Positions 44,356-56,169 of a DNA stretch of 64,000 nt are shown piece after piece. The first letter of the stretch is position 1; every line of letters starts with the position of its first letter. The notes beneath the pieces are model-generated. The model was not told where the DNA came from, ran no database searches, and worked only from the letters and a program-made list of their open reading frames with translations. Origin of the DNA: Iodidimonas sp. SYSU 1G8 (lineage in GTDB: Bacteria > Pseudomonadota > Alphaproteobacteria > SMXS01); NCBI RefSeq assembly GCF_039655775.1, contig NZ_JBBYXJ010000001.1, positions 620,001-684,000 of the forward strand. The letters are read 5' to 3'. Made by a program: the position numbers and the translations under genes.

Positions 44356-45006
44356 TCAGGCGATCTCCGGGCAGGGGCTCATCAGTCCGTCCTGAACTCG
44401 CAGCGGTGTGTCCAGCAGGACGCGCGAGCCCTCGACCCGCAGCTTGCCCTCGGCCATCAGCCGCAGCGCCAGCGGATAGAGCTTGTGCTCCCACGCCAGA
44501 ACACGGGCGGCGAGCGCGTCCTCGGTATCGTCGGCGCGCACGGGGACGCAAGCCTGGAAGACGATGGGACCTTCATCCATCTCGGACCGCACGAAATGGA
44601 CCGTGCATCCCGAAAACCGGACACCATCCTCCAGCACCCGCTGATGGGTGTGCAAGCCGCGATACGCCGGAAGCAGGGAAGGATGGACGTTGAGAATCCT
44701 GTCACGCCACCGGTCGACGAACTCGGCCTCGAGCAGACGCATGAATCCGGCGAGGCAGATCACCTCGGCGCCGCTATCGATAATGGCGTCATGCAGCGCG
44801 TCGTCGAACGCCTGACGCGACGGATAATCCCGGTGACTGATGACTTTCGTCGGCACGCCGTGGGACTCGGCGATGGCCAGGCCCGCCGCATCCGCCTTGT
44901 TGGAGATGACGATGACGGGCTTTGCCGGATGATCGGTGGCGGCGCAGGCTTCCAGCAGCGCCTGCATGTTGCTGCCGCGTCCGGAAATCAGGATGGCGAA
45001 GCGCAC
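44356..45006 (-). CDS. purN: Phosphoribosylglycinamide formyltransferase
   Basis: Third-step purine enzyme, formylating GAR with 10-formyl-THF (216 aa). AILISGRGSNMQALL, the catalytic NVHPSLLPAYRG (Asn/His) and DEGPIV (Asp) are present. GTG start at 45006, 4 nt after purM. Beyond its TGA stop the same frame stays open for 70 codons encoding hydrophobic sequence (see findings). Confidence 0.96.
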   Translation of the reverse strand: MRFAILISGRGSNMQALLEACAATDHPAKPVIVISNKADAAGLAIAESHGVPTKVISHRDYPSRQAFDDALHDAIIDSGAEVICLAGFMRLLEAEFVDRWRDRILNVHPSLLPAYRGLHTHQRVLEDGVRFSGCTVHFVRSEMDEGPIVFQACVPVRADDTEDALAARVLAWEHKLYPLALRLMAEGKLRVEGSRVLLDTPLRVQDGLMSPCPEIA

Positions 45007-45010
45007 GGCG

Positions 45011-46063
<1,053 letters not shown>

Positions 46064-46157
46064 GGTGCTGTCGTCCGGCGTTCGGGTGATTTCGGCGCGA
46101 ACTTACGGATTTGTCGCCCTGAAATCGACTCCCATATTCTAATGGAGGCAGGTCGCC

Positions 46158-47273
46158 TTGCATTGGTATAGTGCGCGCATGACACACACGCTTGGGGGCG
46201 CGCGCCCCGCATTATACGCCTTCATCGGATTCGTGGCCCTGACCGCGAGTTGTTTCGCCACGCTGCCGGCAGTGGCCGCGGGGTCCTTCCAGGCCTTCGC
46301 GGTACCGGATGTGCCCGTCGACGTCACCGCCGATACCGCCGCCGCCGCCCGCAATATCGCCATCGGCGAAGCGCAGGGCCAGGCCTTCGGCATGCTGTTG
46401 CGGCGCATGACCTTGAAGGAGGACCGCGGCCGGCTGCCGCGTCTCGATGGCAATTCCGTGTCCTCCCTGGTGCAGAGCATCGAGTTCAGCGAGGAACGCT
46501 ATTCCTCGACCCGCTACATCGCCAAGGTCACCGTGGCGTTCAGCCCCAACGGCATCCGTTCGCTGCTCCAGCGCAACAACATCCCGTTCGCCGAGGCGCC
46601 GGAGAACCCGATCCTCGTTCTTCCCGTCTTCAATGGCGCGTTGGGACAGGCCAATCCCTGGTGGAACGCCTGGGAGCGGCAGGACTGGCGCGAAAATCTC
46701 CTGTCGTTCGAGTTGCCCCGGGATACCGCCTCGGGCGGGCCGAGCGCGGCGGAAATCATGCAGGGCGCCGGGCCCTGGCTGGAGAACATCGGACGCCGGC
46801 ATGGTACCGCCGAGGTGCTGGTGGCCATGGCCACATGGGACAATTCGAGCAGTCCGCTGAAACTGGTCGTCGACCTGCGCCGCTATGGCGTCGCCGGCGA
46901 GACGACCCAGAACGTCACCTTCAGCCAGATGACCGGAGAAACGCCGGAGGCGTTGCTGACCCGTGCCGCCCGGGACATCGGTAGTGACATCACCACGGAG
47001 TGGAAGCGCTACGCGATGATCGGGCAGGGCGCCCAGACCCAGATCCTGGCGATCATGGACCTTCGCTCGCTACAGGATCTCGTGGCCGTGCGGGAACGGC
47101 TCGCCCGCGCCCCCATGATCAAGTCGGCGAGCGTGGAAAGCATGAACACCCACCGCGCCATGTTCAATCTGACCGTGACGGTACCGCCCGAACAACTCGG
47201 CGGCGCCCTGGCCCAGTACGGCGTCATGATCGACCAGCGGGACGGCGACTGGCACATGGCACCGCGCCGTTAG
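46158..47273 (+). CDS. DUF2066 domain protein, exported
   Basis: 371-aa (or 364-aa) protein of unknown function with a signal sequence (ALYAFIGFVALTASCFATLPAVAAG) and a DUF2066 domain (FQAFAVPDVPVDVTADTAAAARNIAIGEAQ ... seen in pieces). DUF2066 genes commonly lie between purM and hda in alphaproteobacteria, as here. Start ambiguous: TTG at 46158 has GGAGG at the right distance, while ATG at 46179 lies just after TATAGT and could be leaderless. Confidence 0.82.
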   Translation: MHWYSARMTHTLGGARPALYAFIGFVALTASCFATLPAVAAGSFQAFAVPDVPVDVTADTAAAARNIAIGEAQGQAFGMLLRRMTLKEDRGRLPRLDGNSVSSLVQSIEFSEERYSSTRYIAKVTVAFSPNGIRSLLQRNNIPFAEAPENPILVLPVFNGALGQANPWWNAWERQDWRENLLSFELPRDTASGGPSAAEIMQGAGPWLENIGRRHGTAEVLVAMATWDNSSSPLKLVVDLRRYGVAGETTQNVTFSQMTGETPEALLTRAARDIGSDITTEWKRYAMIGQGAQTQILAIMDLRSLQDLVAVRERLARAPMIKSASVESMNTHRAMFNLTVTVPPEQLGGALAQYGVMIDQRDGDWHMAPRR

Positions 47274-47291
47274 CCGGCGGCGGACCATCAG

Positions 47292-47939
47292 ATGCAACTC
47301 GCCTTTGACTTGCCCGCCCGTCCGGCGATGGAGCGCGAGGATTTCCTCGTGGCGCCCTGCAATCACGATGCGGTCGAATGGATCGACCGCTGGCCGGCAT
47401 GGCCGTATCCCGCGCTGGTCCTGCACGGTCCGGCGCGCAGCGGGAAAACCCATCTGGCGCGGGTCTGGCAGAAACGGGCCGGCGCGTTCTGGGCGACCCG
47501 GGCCGACGCACCCGACTGCCTTGCCGCCGCGGGCGCGGGGCAGGGAATCTGCCTCGATATCGACGGTACGATCGAAGACGAAACCGCGCTGTTCCATCTG
47601 TTCAACTGGACGCGCGAACATGGCGGCAGCCTGCTGATCACCGGCAATGCCCCGCCGCGCGACTGGGGCGTGACATTGCCCGATCTGCGCTCGCGCCTAC
47701 AGGCCGCGCCGACCGCTATGCTGGCCGAGCCCGACGACGCCCTGCTCGCCGCGGTGACCGTCAAACTGTTTTCGGATCGACAACTTGCGGTCGCGCCCGA
47801 CCTGCTGAATTATATCCTGCAGAGGACCGACCGCTCCTTCGCCGCGCTGGGCGATGCGGTGGACAGGCTCGACAAGGCCGCTCTGCAGGAAAAACGCCGC
47901 ATCACACCGCGTTTTGCAAAGCAGGTCCTCGGGTACTGA
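47292..47939 (+). CDS. hdaA: HdaA, DnaA regulatory inactivator homologue
   Basis: DnaA-like AAA+ protein (215 aa) that with the sliding clamp promotes ATP hydrolysis by DnaA, limiting re-initiation. The N-terminal QLAFDLP is a clamp-binding motif. The Walker A is HGPARSGKTH; the Walker B-like CLDIDG follows. The family's DnaA DNA-binding domain is absent, as expected. It follows the DUF2066 gene. Confidence 0.92.
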   Translation: MQLAFDLPARPAMEREDFLVAPCNHDAVEWIDRWPAWPYPALVLHGPARSGKTHLARVWQKRAGAFWATRADAPDCLAAAGAGQGICLDIDGTIEDETALFHLFNWTREHGGSLLITGNAPPRDWGVTLPDLRSRLQAAPTAMLAEPDDALLAAVTVKLFSDRQLAVAPDLLNYILQRTDRSFAALGDAVDRLDKAALQEKRRITPRFAKQVLGY

Positions 47940-47957
47940 CACCGAATCCGCTCCCAT

Positions 47958-47975
47958 ATGTCACGCGACTGTCAC
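47958..47975 (+). promoter_or_regulatory. PHO box upstream of ppk1
   Basis: ATGTCAC - GCGA - CTGTCAC: two TGTCAC units 11 bp apart, matching the PhoB consensus CTGTCAT-N4-CTGTCAT at all but one or two positions. It lies 46-64 nt before the ppk1 start, right for an activator site. Confidence 0.65.
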
Positions 47976-48021
47976 ACGTCGCGGCTAGCGTGTGCGCGAC
48001 CATGGTGTTCAGGGGATTCAA

Positions 48022-50184
48022 GTGACCGACAATTCCACGTCGCAGAGCGCACCGATCGAGGATATTGACGGCGCGTCCGTCCAGTCGGGCATGCCGTCGC
48101 GCTTCATCAATCGCGAATTGTCCTGGCTCGCCTTCAACAACAGGGTGCTCGAGGAAGCGATGAATCCGGCGCATCCGCTGCTCGAGCGCGTGCGCTTCCT
48201 GTCGATCTCGGCGAGCAACCTCGACGAGTTCTACATGGTGCGCGTGGCAGGCATCCGCGGCCAGATCAACGCCGGGATCGAGACCGTGAGCGATGACGGA
48301 CTGACGGCCACGCAGCAGATCGATGCCATCAACGCCATGGCCGCCAGCCTGCTCCGTAACCAGCAGAACGCCTGGCGGCACCTGCACGCACTCCTCGCGG
48401 ATGCCGGCATCGCCGTCGTGGATAATGGCGATCTTGGCGCCGATGAACGCGCATGGCTGGAAGACCGTTTCCTCGACGACGTGTTCCCGGTGCTGACGCC
48501 GCTCGCCATCGATCCGGCGCATCCGTTCCCCTTCATTCCCAATCTGGGCTTCGTGCTCGCCATGCAGCTGCGCCGCACGAGCGACGGCACGCCCATGAAC
48601 GCGCTCATTCCGCTGCCGCGTCAGGTCGACCGGTTCATCCGTCTGCCGGGACAGGCGATCCGCTTCATCTCGCTTGAAAATGTCATCGCGCTGTTTCTGG
48701 ACCAGCTGTTCCCCGGCTATTCCCTGGTCGGGCGCGGTGAATTCCGCGTCGTCCGCGACAGCGACATCGAGATCGAGGAAGAGGCCGAGGATCTCGTCCG
48801 CCTGTTCGAGACCGCGCTGAAGCAGCGCCGCCGCGGCAAGGTCATCCGGCTCAAGGTCAGTCAGACCATGCCTGAGTCGCTGCTCAGCTTCGTCATCGAT
48901 GAACTGCATGTCGATCATCATGACGTGATCGTGGTTGACGGTATTCTGGGCCTGTCGGACACCAAGCAGCTCATCGTCGATGACAGGCCCGATCTCAAGT
49001 TCGAGCCGTTCAACCCACGTTTTCCCGAACGCATTCGCGATCATGGCGGCGACTGTTTCGCGGCGATCCACCAGAAGGACATCATCGTCCACCATCCGTA
49101 CGAGAGCTTCGACGTGGTGGTTCAGTTCGTGCGCCAGGCGGCAGCCGACCCGAACGTCGTCGCGATCAAGCAGACCCTCTACCGGACCAGCGAGCACTCG
49201 CCCATCGTCAAGGCCCTGGTCGACGCCGCCGAATCGGGCAAGTCGGTCACGGCGCTCGTCGAACTGAAGGCCCGTTTCGACGAGGCCGCCAACATTCAGT
49301 GGGCGCGGGACCTGGAGCGCGCCGGGGTTCAGGTGGTCTACGGCTTCCTCGAGCTGAAGACCCATGCCAAGGTGTCGCTGGTCGTGCGCCGCGAAGGCAA
49401 GGAGCTGCGCACCTACGTTCATTTCGGCACCGGCAACTACCATCCGATCACGGCACGCATCTACACCGACCTGTCCTTCTTCACGGTCGATCCGGTGATC
49501 GCGCGGGACGCCACCCGGCTGTTCAACTACCTGACGGGATATGCCGAACCGCGCGATTTCGAGAAAATCTCGATCTCGCCCATCACGCTCCAACCCAAAC
49601 TGGTGGAACTGATCGACCGGGAGATCGAACATGCCCGCGGCGGCCGGCCGGCGGAGATATGGGCGAAAATGAACTCCCTGGTGGACTCCAGCATCATCGA
49701 CGCGCTCTATGAAGCCAGCCAGGCCGGCGTGAAGATCGAGCTGATCGTGCGCGGTATCTGCTGTCTTCGGCCAGGCGTGAAGGGGCTCTCCGAGAACATC
49801 CGGGTCAAGAGCATCGTCGGTCGGTTTCTCGAACATTCCCGCATCATCTGTTTCGGCGACGGTCACGAACTGCCTTCGGCCGAGGCCAAGGTCTTCATCT
49901 CGTCGGCCGACTGGATGCCCCGGAATTTCTATCGCCGGGTCGAAACGCTCATTCCGCTGGAAAACCCTACCGTGCATGCGCAGGTGCTCGACCAGGTGAT
50001 GGTGGCCAGCCTGAACGACGAGCAGCAAACCTGGTGGCTGCAGCCCGACGGCTCGTATATCCGCGAGGAAGCGGGGCCGGACGGGTTCAACGCTCACAGA
50101 TATTTCATGACCAATCCCAGCCTCTCGGGCCGCGGCGAAGCCTTGCGCGACAAGCCGGCACCGACCCTTGTATTGGACGACTGA
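48022..50184 (+). CDS. ppk1: Polyphosphate kinase 1
   Basis: Reversibly polymerises the gamma-phosphate of ATP into polyphosphate (720 aa). N-terminal [19 protein letters not shown], the phosphohistidine in [14 protein letters not shown] (His448), and the C-terminal [16 protein letters not shown] are present. GTG start at 48022 with AGGGG 6 nt upstream. A PHO box precedes it and ppx follows at 73-97 bp, so polyphosphate turnover is probably controlled by phosphate supply. Confidence 0.97.
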   Translation: MTDNSTSQSAPIEDIDGASVQSGMPSRFINRELSWLAFNNRVLEEAMNPAHPLLERVRFLSISASNLDEFYMVRVAGIRGQINAGIETVSDDGLTATQQIDAINAMAASLLRNQQNAWRHLHALLADAGIAVVDNGDLGADERAWLEDRFLDDVFPVLTPLAIDPAHPFPFIPNLGFVLAMQLRRTSDGTPMNALIPLPRQVDRFIRLPGQAIRFISLENVIALFLDQLFPGYSLVGRGEFRVVRDSDIEIEEEAEDLVRLFETALKQRRRGKVIRLKVSQTMPESLLSFVIDELHVDHHDVIVVDGILGLSDTKQLIVDDRPDLKFEPFNPRFPERIRDHGGDCFAAIHQKDIIVHHPYESFDVVVQFVRQAAADPNVVAIKQTLYRTSEHSPIVKALVDAAESGKSVTALVELKARFDEAANIQWARDLERAGVQVVYGFLELKTHAKVSLVVRREGKELRTYVHFGTGNYHPITARIYTDLSFFTVDPVIARDATRLFNYLTGYAEPRDFEKISISPITLQPKLVELIDREIEHARGGRPAEIWAKMNSLVDSSIIDALYEASQAGVKIELIVRGICCLRPGVKGLSENIRVKSIVGRFLEHSRIICFGDGHELPSAEAKVFISSADWMPRNFYRRVETLIPLENPTVHAQVLDQVMVASLNDEQQTWWLQPDGSYIREEAGPDGFNAHRYFMTNPSLSGRGEALRDKPAPTLVLDD

Positions 50185-50280
50185 TGCTCTCCGAGGGGCC
50201 GACCTGCTGATTTTATGCTCGCATGCGGCTGGGTCAGGCACTAGGTTGGCCGCGCCGTGAAGGAGCCTTACCAGAGCCTC

Positions 50281-51804
50281 ATGAACGTTTCCGTCCAAAG
50301 CGTTACCAAAAACGTCGTCTGGCAGGTGCCGGCGCGTATCGCCGTCATCGACGTGGGTTCCAATACCGTTCGTCTCGTCGCCTTTGACCTTCAAGGCCGC
50401 ATCCCGCAACTGATCTTCAACGAGAAGGCCTTTTGCGGGCTGGGCAAGACCTTGGCCACCACGGGGAAGATGTCCGCCGACGGGATGGCGACGGCCCTCG
50501 CCACGATCCACCGCTACGTCACGCTGGCGGATCAGATGCGGGTGTCGCATCTCGACATCGTCGCGACCGCCGCCGTGCGCGAGGCCGCCAATCGGGATGA
50601 GTTCGCAGACGAGGTCGAGAAGATCACCGGGGGACGACCACTGCGCATCATCAGCGGCGCCGAGGAAGCCCACTACGCGGCGCTCGGCGTCATCGCCGCC
50701 ATTCCGGACGCGGATGGCTTGGCCGGTGATCTTGGCGGCGGCAGCCTGGAACTGGTGGGAATCACTCGCGGCGACGTCGGCCAGGGCGAATCGCTGCCTC
50801 TGGGCACGCTCCGGCTCATGGATGCCCATGGCAGCGACCTCGATGCGACCGCGCGGGCGGTCGAGGACGCGCTGGCGGGCCAGGACTGGATGAAGGGCTT
50901 CAGCGGCCGCAACTTCTACGCCGTCGGCGGTACGTGGCGGGCCATCGCGCGCCTGCACATGGCCACCAGACACTATCCGTTGCAGATCCTGCACAATTAC
51001 GAGATCGGCACCGAGGACCTGAAACGCTTCCTCCGCGATATCCATCTCCATGCCACCGACGCCGCGATCGCCGAGGCGGGGATATCCAAGAAGCGCATCG
51101 GCATGCTGCCAGTGGCTTCGATCGTCCTGCAGCGCGTGCTGCGGCGGCTGGCGCCCAAGCGCATCGTGATCTCGGGCCTGGGGCTGCGCGAAGGCATCCT
51201 GTTCCATCACGCGCCCGAGGAACTCAAGCGCGCCGATCCGCTGCTCGCGTTCTGCCGCGAGATGGCCACGCGCCGCAGCCGGTTTCCCGAGCATGGCGAT
51301 GATCTGATGCGTTGGATCGATCCGCTGTTCGGACGCGAGAATATCCGTGAGAAGCGGCTGCGCTATGCCGTTTGCCTGTTGAGCGACATCGCATGGTCGG
51401 GACATCCCAGCTACCGTGCCGAACTGGCCATGGACCAGATCATGCTCGCGCAGGTCCTGGGGACGGACCATCCGGGCCGCGCCTTCATCGGCATGTCCCT
51501 GTTCGTGCTGAATGGCGGCTCGGTGGATGCGCCGGCCACCGCGCGAACCCGCGCCTTGCTGGACCAGACGGAAATCAACCGCGCCAGATCCGTGGGACTG
51601 GCGCTGAGACTCGCCCAGCGGATTTCGGGCGGAACCCAGGAACTGCTGGGGCTGGCGCATCTTGGGCTTGACGGCGACCGGGTGGTCCTCGTCCTCAACC
51701 GAGATGGCGATTACATGGCGGGCGAGGCGGTCTACCGACGGCTCGAGCATCTAGCTGCGGCGCTGGGCAAGCAGCCCGCCGTCCAGGTCATCGACTCAGC
51801 CTGA
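50281..51804 (+). CDS. ppx: Exopolyphosphatase / guanosine pentaphosphatase
   Basis: Ppx/GppA-family enzyme (507 aa from the ATG at 50281; 515 from a GTG at 50257) that releases phosphate from polyphosphate ends or converts pppGpp to ppGpp. IAVIDVGSNTVRLV (phosphate loop), EEAHYAALGV and DLGGGSLELV are diagnostic; a C-terminal HD-like region follows. Pairing with ppk1 is classical. Confidence 0.94.
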   Translation: MNVSVQSVTKNVVWQVPARIAVIDVGSNTVRLVAFDLQGRIPQLIFNEKAFCGLGKTLATTGKMSADGMATALATIHRYVTLADQMRVSHLDIVATAAVREAANRDEFADEVEKITGGRPLRIISGAEEAHYAALGVIAAIPDADGLAGDLGGGSLELVGITRGDVGQGESLPLGTLRLMDAHGSDLDATARAVEDALAGQDWMKGFSGRNFYAVGGTWRAIARLHMATRHYPLQILHNYEIGTEDLKRFLRDIHLHATDAAIAEAGISKKRIGMLPVASIVLQRVLRRLAPKRIVISGLGLREGILFHHAPEELKRADPLLAFCREMATRRSRFPEHGDDLMRWIDPLFGRENIREKRLRYAVCLLSDIAWSGHPSYRAELAMDQIMLAQVLGTDHPGRAFIGMSLFVLNGGSVDAPATARTRALLDQTEINRARSVGLALRLAQRISGGTQELLGLAHLGLDGDRVVLVLNRDGDYMAGEAVYRRLEHLAAALGKQPAVQVIDSA

Positions 51805-51828
51805 CCGGAGCCGGGCCGCCGACGCGGC

Positions 51829-52977
51829 CTAGAGTTCGGTCAGCACCACGTTGCCGCGCTTGATGGAGAGGGCGAGCTTGCCGTGCTTGAGGGCGAGCGC
51901 ATCCTTGCCGAACACGTCATAACGCCAGCCCTGCGCGGCCGGCACGTCGGCCTTGTCATCGGCGGCGAGCTCTTCCAGGTCGGACATGTTCGCGACCAGC
52001 TTCTGGGCGACGTTTTCTTCCTCGCACCGCAACTTGAGCAACACGCGCATCAGGTCGACGATGGGCCCGATCCCGCGCGGCAACTGCCGGCGCTGTTCGG
52101 CGGCGGGCAGCGCGTCTTCCGGCAGGTTCCGTGCGTCCTCCAGTGCCTTCATCAGACTTTCGCCGGCCTGTCCGCGCGCGAGATTGTCGGCGAGACCGCG
52201 CACGGCGCGCAGCTCGTCCATGGTGGAGGGCGGATGGGCAGCGATTTCCAGGACCACGTCGTCGCGAATGACCCGGTTGCGCGGCACATCGATCTTCTGC
52301 GCACGAACCTCGCGCCAGGCGGCGACCGCCTGGACATAGGCCATGAAGCGCCGGTTCGAGCTCTTGGGTTTCAGGCGCAGCCAGGCATCCTCGGGCTCGA
52401 CCCGATAGGTCGCCGGATCGATCAGGACATCCATCTCCTCGGTCAGCCAGGACTCGCGGCCGTTCTTGGCCAGGATCTTGGCCAGGCCGGTATAGATGTC
52501 GCGCAGATGGGTCACATCGCCCAGCGCGTACTGCACCTGCTTGGAGGTCAGCGGACGGCGCGACCAGTCGGTGAACCGCGACGATTTGTCGACGCGGGCC
52601 TTGGTGAAATGGTTCACCAGCGTTTCGTACCCCACAGAATCTCCGAAACCGGCGACCATGGCGGCGACCTGGGTGTCGAACACCGGCGTCGGCAGCGCGT
52701 TGAAATCGTGCAGGAAGATTTCCATGTCCTGGCGCGCCGCGTGCAGCACCTTCAGCACCTTGTCGTTCGCCATCAGCTCGACGAAGGGCTCCATGGACAG
52801 TCCTTCGGCCAGTGGGTCGATCGCCCAGGCGTCGTCGGGCCCGGCGATCTGGATCAGGCACAGCTTTGGCCAGTAGGTATTGCTGCGCATGAACTCGGTA
52901 TCGACGGTCACGAATGCCGCATCGCGCAGCGACTCGCAGACGGCGGCCAGATCGGCTGTTTTCTCAATCACTTTCAT
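51829..52977 (-). CDS. rnd: Ribonuclease D
   Basis: 3'-5' exoribonuclease that trims tRNA precursors (382 aa). DEDDy exonuclease: DTEF (D26/E28), HAARQDMEIF (Exo II) and YALGDVTHLRDIY (Exo III, Tyr-Asp), then an HRDC domain. Ends 24 nt from ppx. Divergent from aspS. Confidence 0.95.
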   Translation of the reverse strand: MKVIEKTADLAAVCESLRDAAFVTVDTEFMRSNTYWPKLCLIQIAGPDDAWAIDPLAEGLSMEPFVELMANDKVLKVLHAARQDMEIFLHDFNALPTPVFDTQVAAMVAGFGDSVGYETLVNHFTKARVDKSSRFTDWSRRPLTSKQVQYALGDVTHLRDIYTGLAKILAKNGRESWLTEEMDVLIDPATYRVEPEDAWLRLKPKSSNRRFMAYVQAVAAWREVRAQKIDVPRNRVIRDDVVLEIAAHPPSTMDELRAVRGLADNLARGQAGESLMKALEDARNLPEDALPAAEQRRQLPRGIGPIVDLMRVLLKLRCEEENVAQKLVANMSDLEELAADDKADVPAAQGWRYDVFGKDALALKHGKLALSIKRGNVVLTEL

Positions 52978-53030
52978 CGTTCGTTCCTATACAGGCAATC
53001 CGGCGTGTCGTCATCAGTCCCGTCCGTGGC

Positions 53031-53060
53031 TTGACAAATTGCCGACAAGTGTGTGCTTTA
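53031..53060 (+). promoter_or_regulatory. aspS promoter
   Basis: TTGACA at 53031-53036 with TGCTTT/GCTTTA 17-18 nt downstream; the -35 is perfect, the -10 weak. 114-bp divergent gap between rnd and aspS. Confidence 0.4.
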
Positions 53061-53091
53061 CCCCGCGCCCGCACTAAAGGAATCCAAGAAA

Positions 53092-54870
53092 ATGCACGCG
53101 TACCGCACGCATACCTGCAACGAACTGCGCGAAGACCATGTCGGCCAGACCGTCCGGATCTCCGGCTGGGTCCATCGCAAACGCGACCATGGCAATCTGC
53201 TGTTCGTGGACCTGCGCGATCACTATGGCCTGACCCAGTGCGTGATCGAGGCCGGCGAGGCGGGATTCGACGTGATCGACGGCGCTCGCGCCGAAAGCGT
53301 CGTGACCATCGACGGCAAGGTGGTGGCCCGCACCGGCGACACGGTGAACCCGGATCTGCCCACCGGCCAGATCGAGGTCCGCATCCTGGGCGTCACCGTC
53401 CAGTCGGCGGCGCAGGAACTGCCCATGCCGGTCTTCGGCGAGCAGGAATATCCCGAGGAAATCCGCCTGAAGCATCGCTATCTCGACCTGCGGCGCGAGC
53501 GCATGCACAAGAACATCGTGCTGCGCTCCCAGGTGATCTCGAGCATTCGCCGCCGGATGATCGATCAGGGCTTCATGGAATTCCAGACGCCGATCCTGAC
53601 CGCCAGCTCGCCCGAAGGCGCGCGCGACTTCCTGGTGCCGAGCCGCATCCATCCGGGCAAGTTCTACGCGCTGCCGCAGGCGCCGCAGCAGTTCAAGCAG
53701 CTGCTGATGGTCGCGGGCTTCGACCGCTACTTCCAGATCGCTCCGTGCTTCCGCGACGAAGACGCCCGAGCCGACCGTTCGCCCGGCGAGTTCTACCAGC
53801 TCGACATCGAGATGTCGTTCGTGACCCAGGACGACGTGTTCGCGGCCATCGAGCCGGTGATGCACGGCGTGTTTTCGGAGTTCTCGGACCGAAACATCAC
53901 GCCCGCGCCGTTCCCGCGCATTCCGTACCGCGAATCCATGCTGAAATATGGCAATGACAAGCCGGATTTGCGGAATCCGCTGGTCATCACCGATGTCACC
54001 GAGGTCTTCCGCGGCTCCAATTTCGGCGTATTCGCTCGCGCGATCGAGGGCGGCTCGGTGGTTCGCGCCATCCCGGCGCCCCAATCCAGCGACCGCCCGC
54101 GCAGCTTCTTCGACAAGATGAACGAGTGGGCCCGCGGCAACGGCGCGCCGGGCCTGGGCTACATCATTTTCGCCGATGGCAGCGGCAAGGGGCCGATCGC
54201 GAACAATCTGGACGCGGACCGTATCGCCCAGCTCAAGACGCTGACCGGCCTTGGCGATGGCGACAGCCTGTTCTTCGCCGCCGGCACGCCCGACAAGGCG
54301 GCCGAACTGGCCGGTCTGGCCCGCACCAAGCTGGGCCAGGATCTGGGGCTGATCGAGGCGAATGCGTTCCGCTTCTGCTGGATCGTCGACTTCCCCATGT
54401 ATGAATGGGACGACAAGGAGAAGAAGATCGACTTCTCCCACAATCCGTTCTCCATGCCGCAGGGCGGTCTCGAGGCGCTGCAGACCAAGGATCCGCTGGA
54501 TATCCTGGCGTTTCAGTACGACATCGTCTGCAACGGCATCGAGCTGTCCTCGGGCGGCATCCGCAACCACAGCCCGGACATCATGATCAAGGCGTTCGAG
54601 GTGGCCGGCTATACCCAGGACGACGTGGAAAACCGCTTCGGCGGCATGCTGAACGCGTTCCGCTACGGCGCGCCGCCCCATGGCGGCATCGCGCCGGGCA
54701 TCGACCGCATCGTCATGCTGCTCGCCGATGTGCCGAACATCCGCGAGGTCATCCTGTTCCCGATGACCCAGCAGGCCGAAGACCTGATGATGGGCGCGCC
54801 GGCCGTGGCGACCAACAAGCAGCTGCGCGAGCTGCACATCAGGGTCGTCCAGGAAGAAAAGAAGGCTTAA
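53092..54870 (+). CDS. aspS: Aspartyl-tRNA synthetase
   Basis: Class II synthetase (592 aa) charging tRNA-Asp (and probably tRNA-Asn, corrected by GatCAB, in alphaproteobacteria lacking AsnRS). N-terminal OB-fold anticodon domain ([14 protein letters not shown]), flipping loop and SEGARD (here [13 protein letters not shown]), class II motif 2 [15 protein letters not shown] and motif 3 GIDRIVMLL. Start [13 protein letters not shown] at 53092 chosen by homology; AAAGGAATCC upstream. Confidence 0.97.
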   Translation: MHAYRTHTCNELREDHVGQTVRISGWVHRKRDHGNLLFVDLRDHYGLTQCVIEAGEAGFDVIDGARAESVVTIDGKVVARTGDTVNPDLPTGQIEVRILGVTVQSAAQELPMPVFGEQEYPEEIRLKHRYLDLRRERMHKNIVLRSQVISSIRRRMIDQGFMEFQTPILTASSPEGARDFLVPSRIHPGKFYALPQAPQQFKQLLMVAGFDRYFQIAPCFRDEDARADRSPGEFYQLDIEMSFVTQDDVFAAIEPVMHGVFSEFSDRNITPAPFPRIPYRESMLKYGNDKPDLRNPLVITDVTEVFRGSNFGVFARAIEGGSVVRAIPAPQSSDRPRSFFDKMNEWARGNGAPGLGYIIFADGSGKGPIANNLDADRIAQLKTLTGLGDGDSLFFAAGTPDKAAELAGLARTKLGQDLGLIEANAFRFCWIVDFPMYEWDDKEKKIDFSHNPFSMPQGGLEALQTKDPLDILAFQYDIVCNGIELSSGGIRNHSPDIMIKAFEVAGYTQDDVENRFGGMLNAFRYGAPPHGGIAPGIDRIVMLLADVPNIREVILFPMTQQAEDLMMGAPAVATNKQLRELHIRVVQEEKKA

Positions 54871-56087
54871 GCCTTCGCGCGCGTGACGATGTCGACTTCG
54901 CTGACAAGCGTCCGGTGGACCGGGCACTTGTCGGCGATCTCCATCAGTTTCGCCCGCTCCGCCTCGCTGAGGTTTCCCTCCATCTCGATCTGACGCTCGA
55001 AGCGGTCGATCTTGCCCTCGCGTGTCTCGCACTCGGCGCAGTCGGCGGCATGAACCTTGTCATGACGAACAACGACCGAGACACGGTCCAGCGGCAGCTT
55101 CTTGCCGTTGGCGTAAAGCCGCAGCGTCATCGCCGTGCAGGCGCCCAGCGCGGCTGACAGCAGTCCGTAGGGCGACGGTCCGTTGTCGCCGCCGCCCACC
55201 GACCGGGGTTCGTCCGCCACCAGCAGATGCGGCCCGATCCGGATATCCTGCTCGAAGGTGCCGCGCCCGGTTTCACGGACCACCACATTTCCCTCGGAGC
55301 TCGCGGTCTCTTCCGCCTCGGCCGCGCCCATGTAGCGACGGCTCCAGGCACCCAGTAGATCGGCCACGTAATCGGCATCGGCGGCGTTGCTCAGCAGGTG
55401 GTCGGCGCCGTCCAGGCTGATGAAGCTCTTGGGATGCAATGCCGCTTCGTAGATTTCCCGCGCATTGTCGATCCCGACCGTCTCGTCCAGCGGCGCATGG
55501 AACACAAGCAGCGCCTTCTTCAGACGGCCGATGTAGTCCCGGGGCCGGTGCGTGTTCAGATCGTCGAGGAACGCCTCGCCGATGTCGAAGGGACGGCCGC
55601 CCACATCCACGGTCGCCTTGCCCTTGCGCCGGATTTCCTCCGCCGAATCCCGGATAAGCCGGCCGACATGGGCCGGATCCGCTGGCGCGGCGATGGTCGC
55701 GACCAGCGCCGCCTCGGGAATGTCCAGCGCCGCCCGCAGCACCGCCGCGCCGCCCAGGCTGTGGCCGACGAGAATGCGCGGCGCCTTGTGCTCGTGCCGC
55801 AGATAATCGGCGGCCGCCAGCAGATCCGCGATGTTGGACGAGAAACTGGTGTTGGCGAAGTCGCCTTCGGAAGAGCCGAGACCGGTGAAATCGAACCGCA
55901 GCACGGCGATTCCCCGATCCGAGAGGCCGCGCGCGATCCGGCTGGCGGCGAGCACATCCTTGCCGCAGGTGAAGCAGTGGGCAAAGAGCGCATAGGCCAG
56001 CACCGGCCCGCGCGGCATGTCGAGACGCGCGGCGAGGGCCTGTCCGTCGGCGCCGTTGAAGGTGATCTTCGCACTAGGGGAGGGCAT
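54867..56087 (-). CDS. Alpha/beta hydrolase-OsmC fusion protein
   Basis: 406-aa bifunctional protein. The N-terminal alpha/beta hydrolase (residues 1-250) has HCFTCGKD and nucleophile elbow GHSLGG; the C-terminal OsmC domain (about 270-406) has the redox cysteines in [14 protein letters not shown] and DKCPVHRTL. OsmC domains reduce organic hydroperoxides, so an esterase coupled to peroxidase activity is inferred. Stop codons of this gene and aspS overlap (TTAA). Confidence 0.9.
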   Translation of the reverse strand: MPSPSAKITFNGADGQALAARLDMPRGPVLAYALFAHCFTCGKDVLAASRIARGLSDRGIAVLRFDFTGLGSSEGDFANTSFSSNIADLLAAADYLRHEHKAPRILVGHSLGGAAVLRAALDIPEAALVATIAAPADPAHVGRLIRDSAEEIRRKGKATVDVGGRPFDIGEAFLDDLNTHRPRDYIGRLKKALLVFHAPLDETVGIDNAREIYEAALHPKSFISLDGADHLLSNAADADYVADLLGAWSRRYMGAAEAEETASSEGNVVVRETGRGTFEQDIRIGPHLLVADEPRSVGGGDNGPSPYGLLSAALGACTAMTLRLYANGKKLPLDRVSVVVRHDKVHAADCAECETREGKIDRFERQIEMEGNLSEAERAKLMEIADKCPVHRTLVSEVDIVTRAKA

Positions 56088-56169
56088 GGCGATTCCTGTT
56101 GGTTTCGGCCTGTTCGCTTTCTATGGTAACCGCAAAACAACGGGAACTTCAGGGAAAAGGGAGACTGCA

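Noticed and set aside
47902-51750. 1282-codon stop-free frame on the minus strand across ppk1 and ppx
   Set aside because: It lies antisense to two well-conserved enzymes; composition (His/Gln/Arg-rich) and lack of any motif match a shadow frame in high-GC DNA.
53074-55032. 652-codon minus-strand frame across aspS
   Set aside because: Shadow of aspartyl-tRNA synthetase in GC-rich codons.
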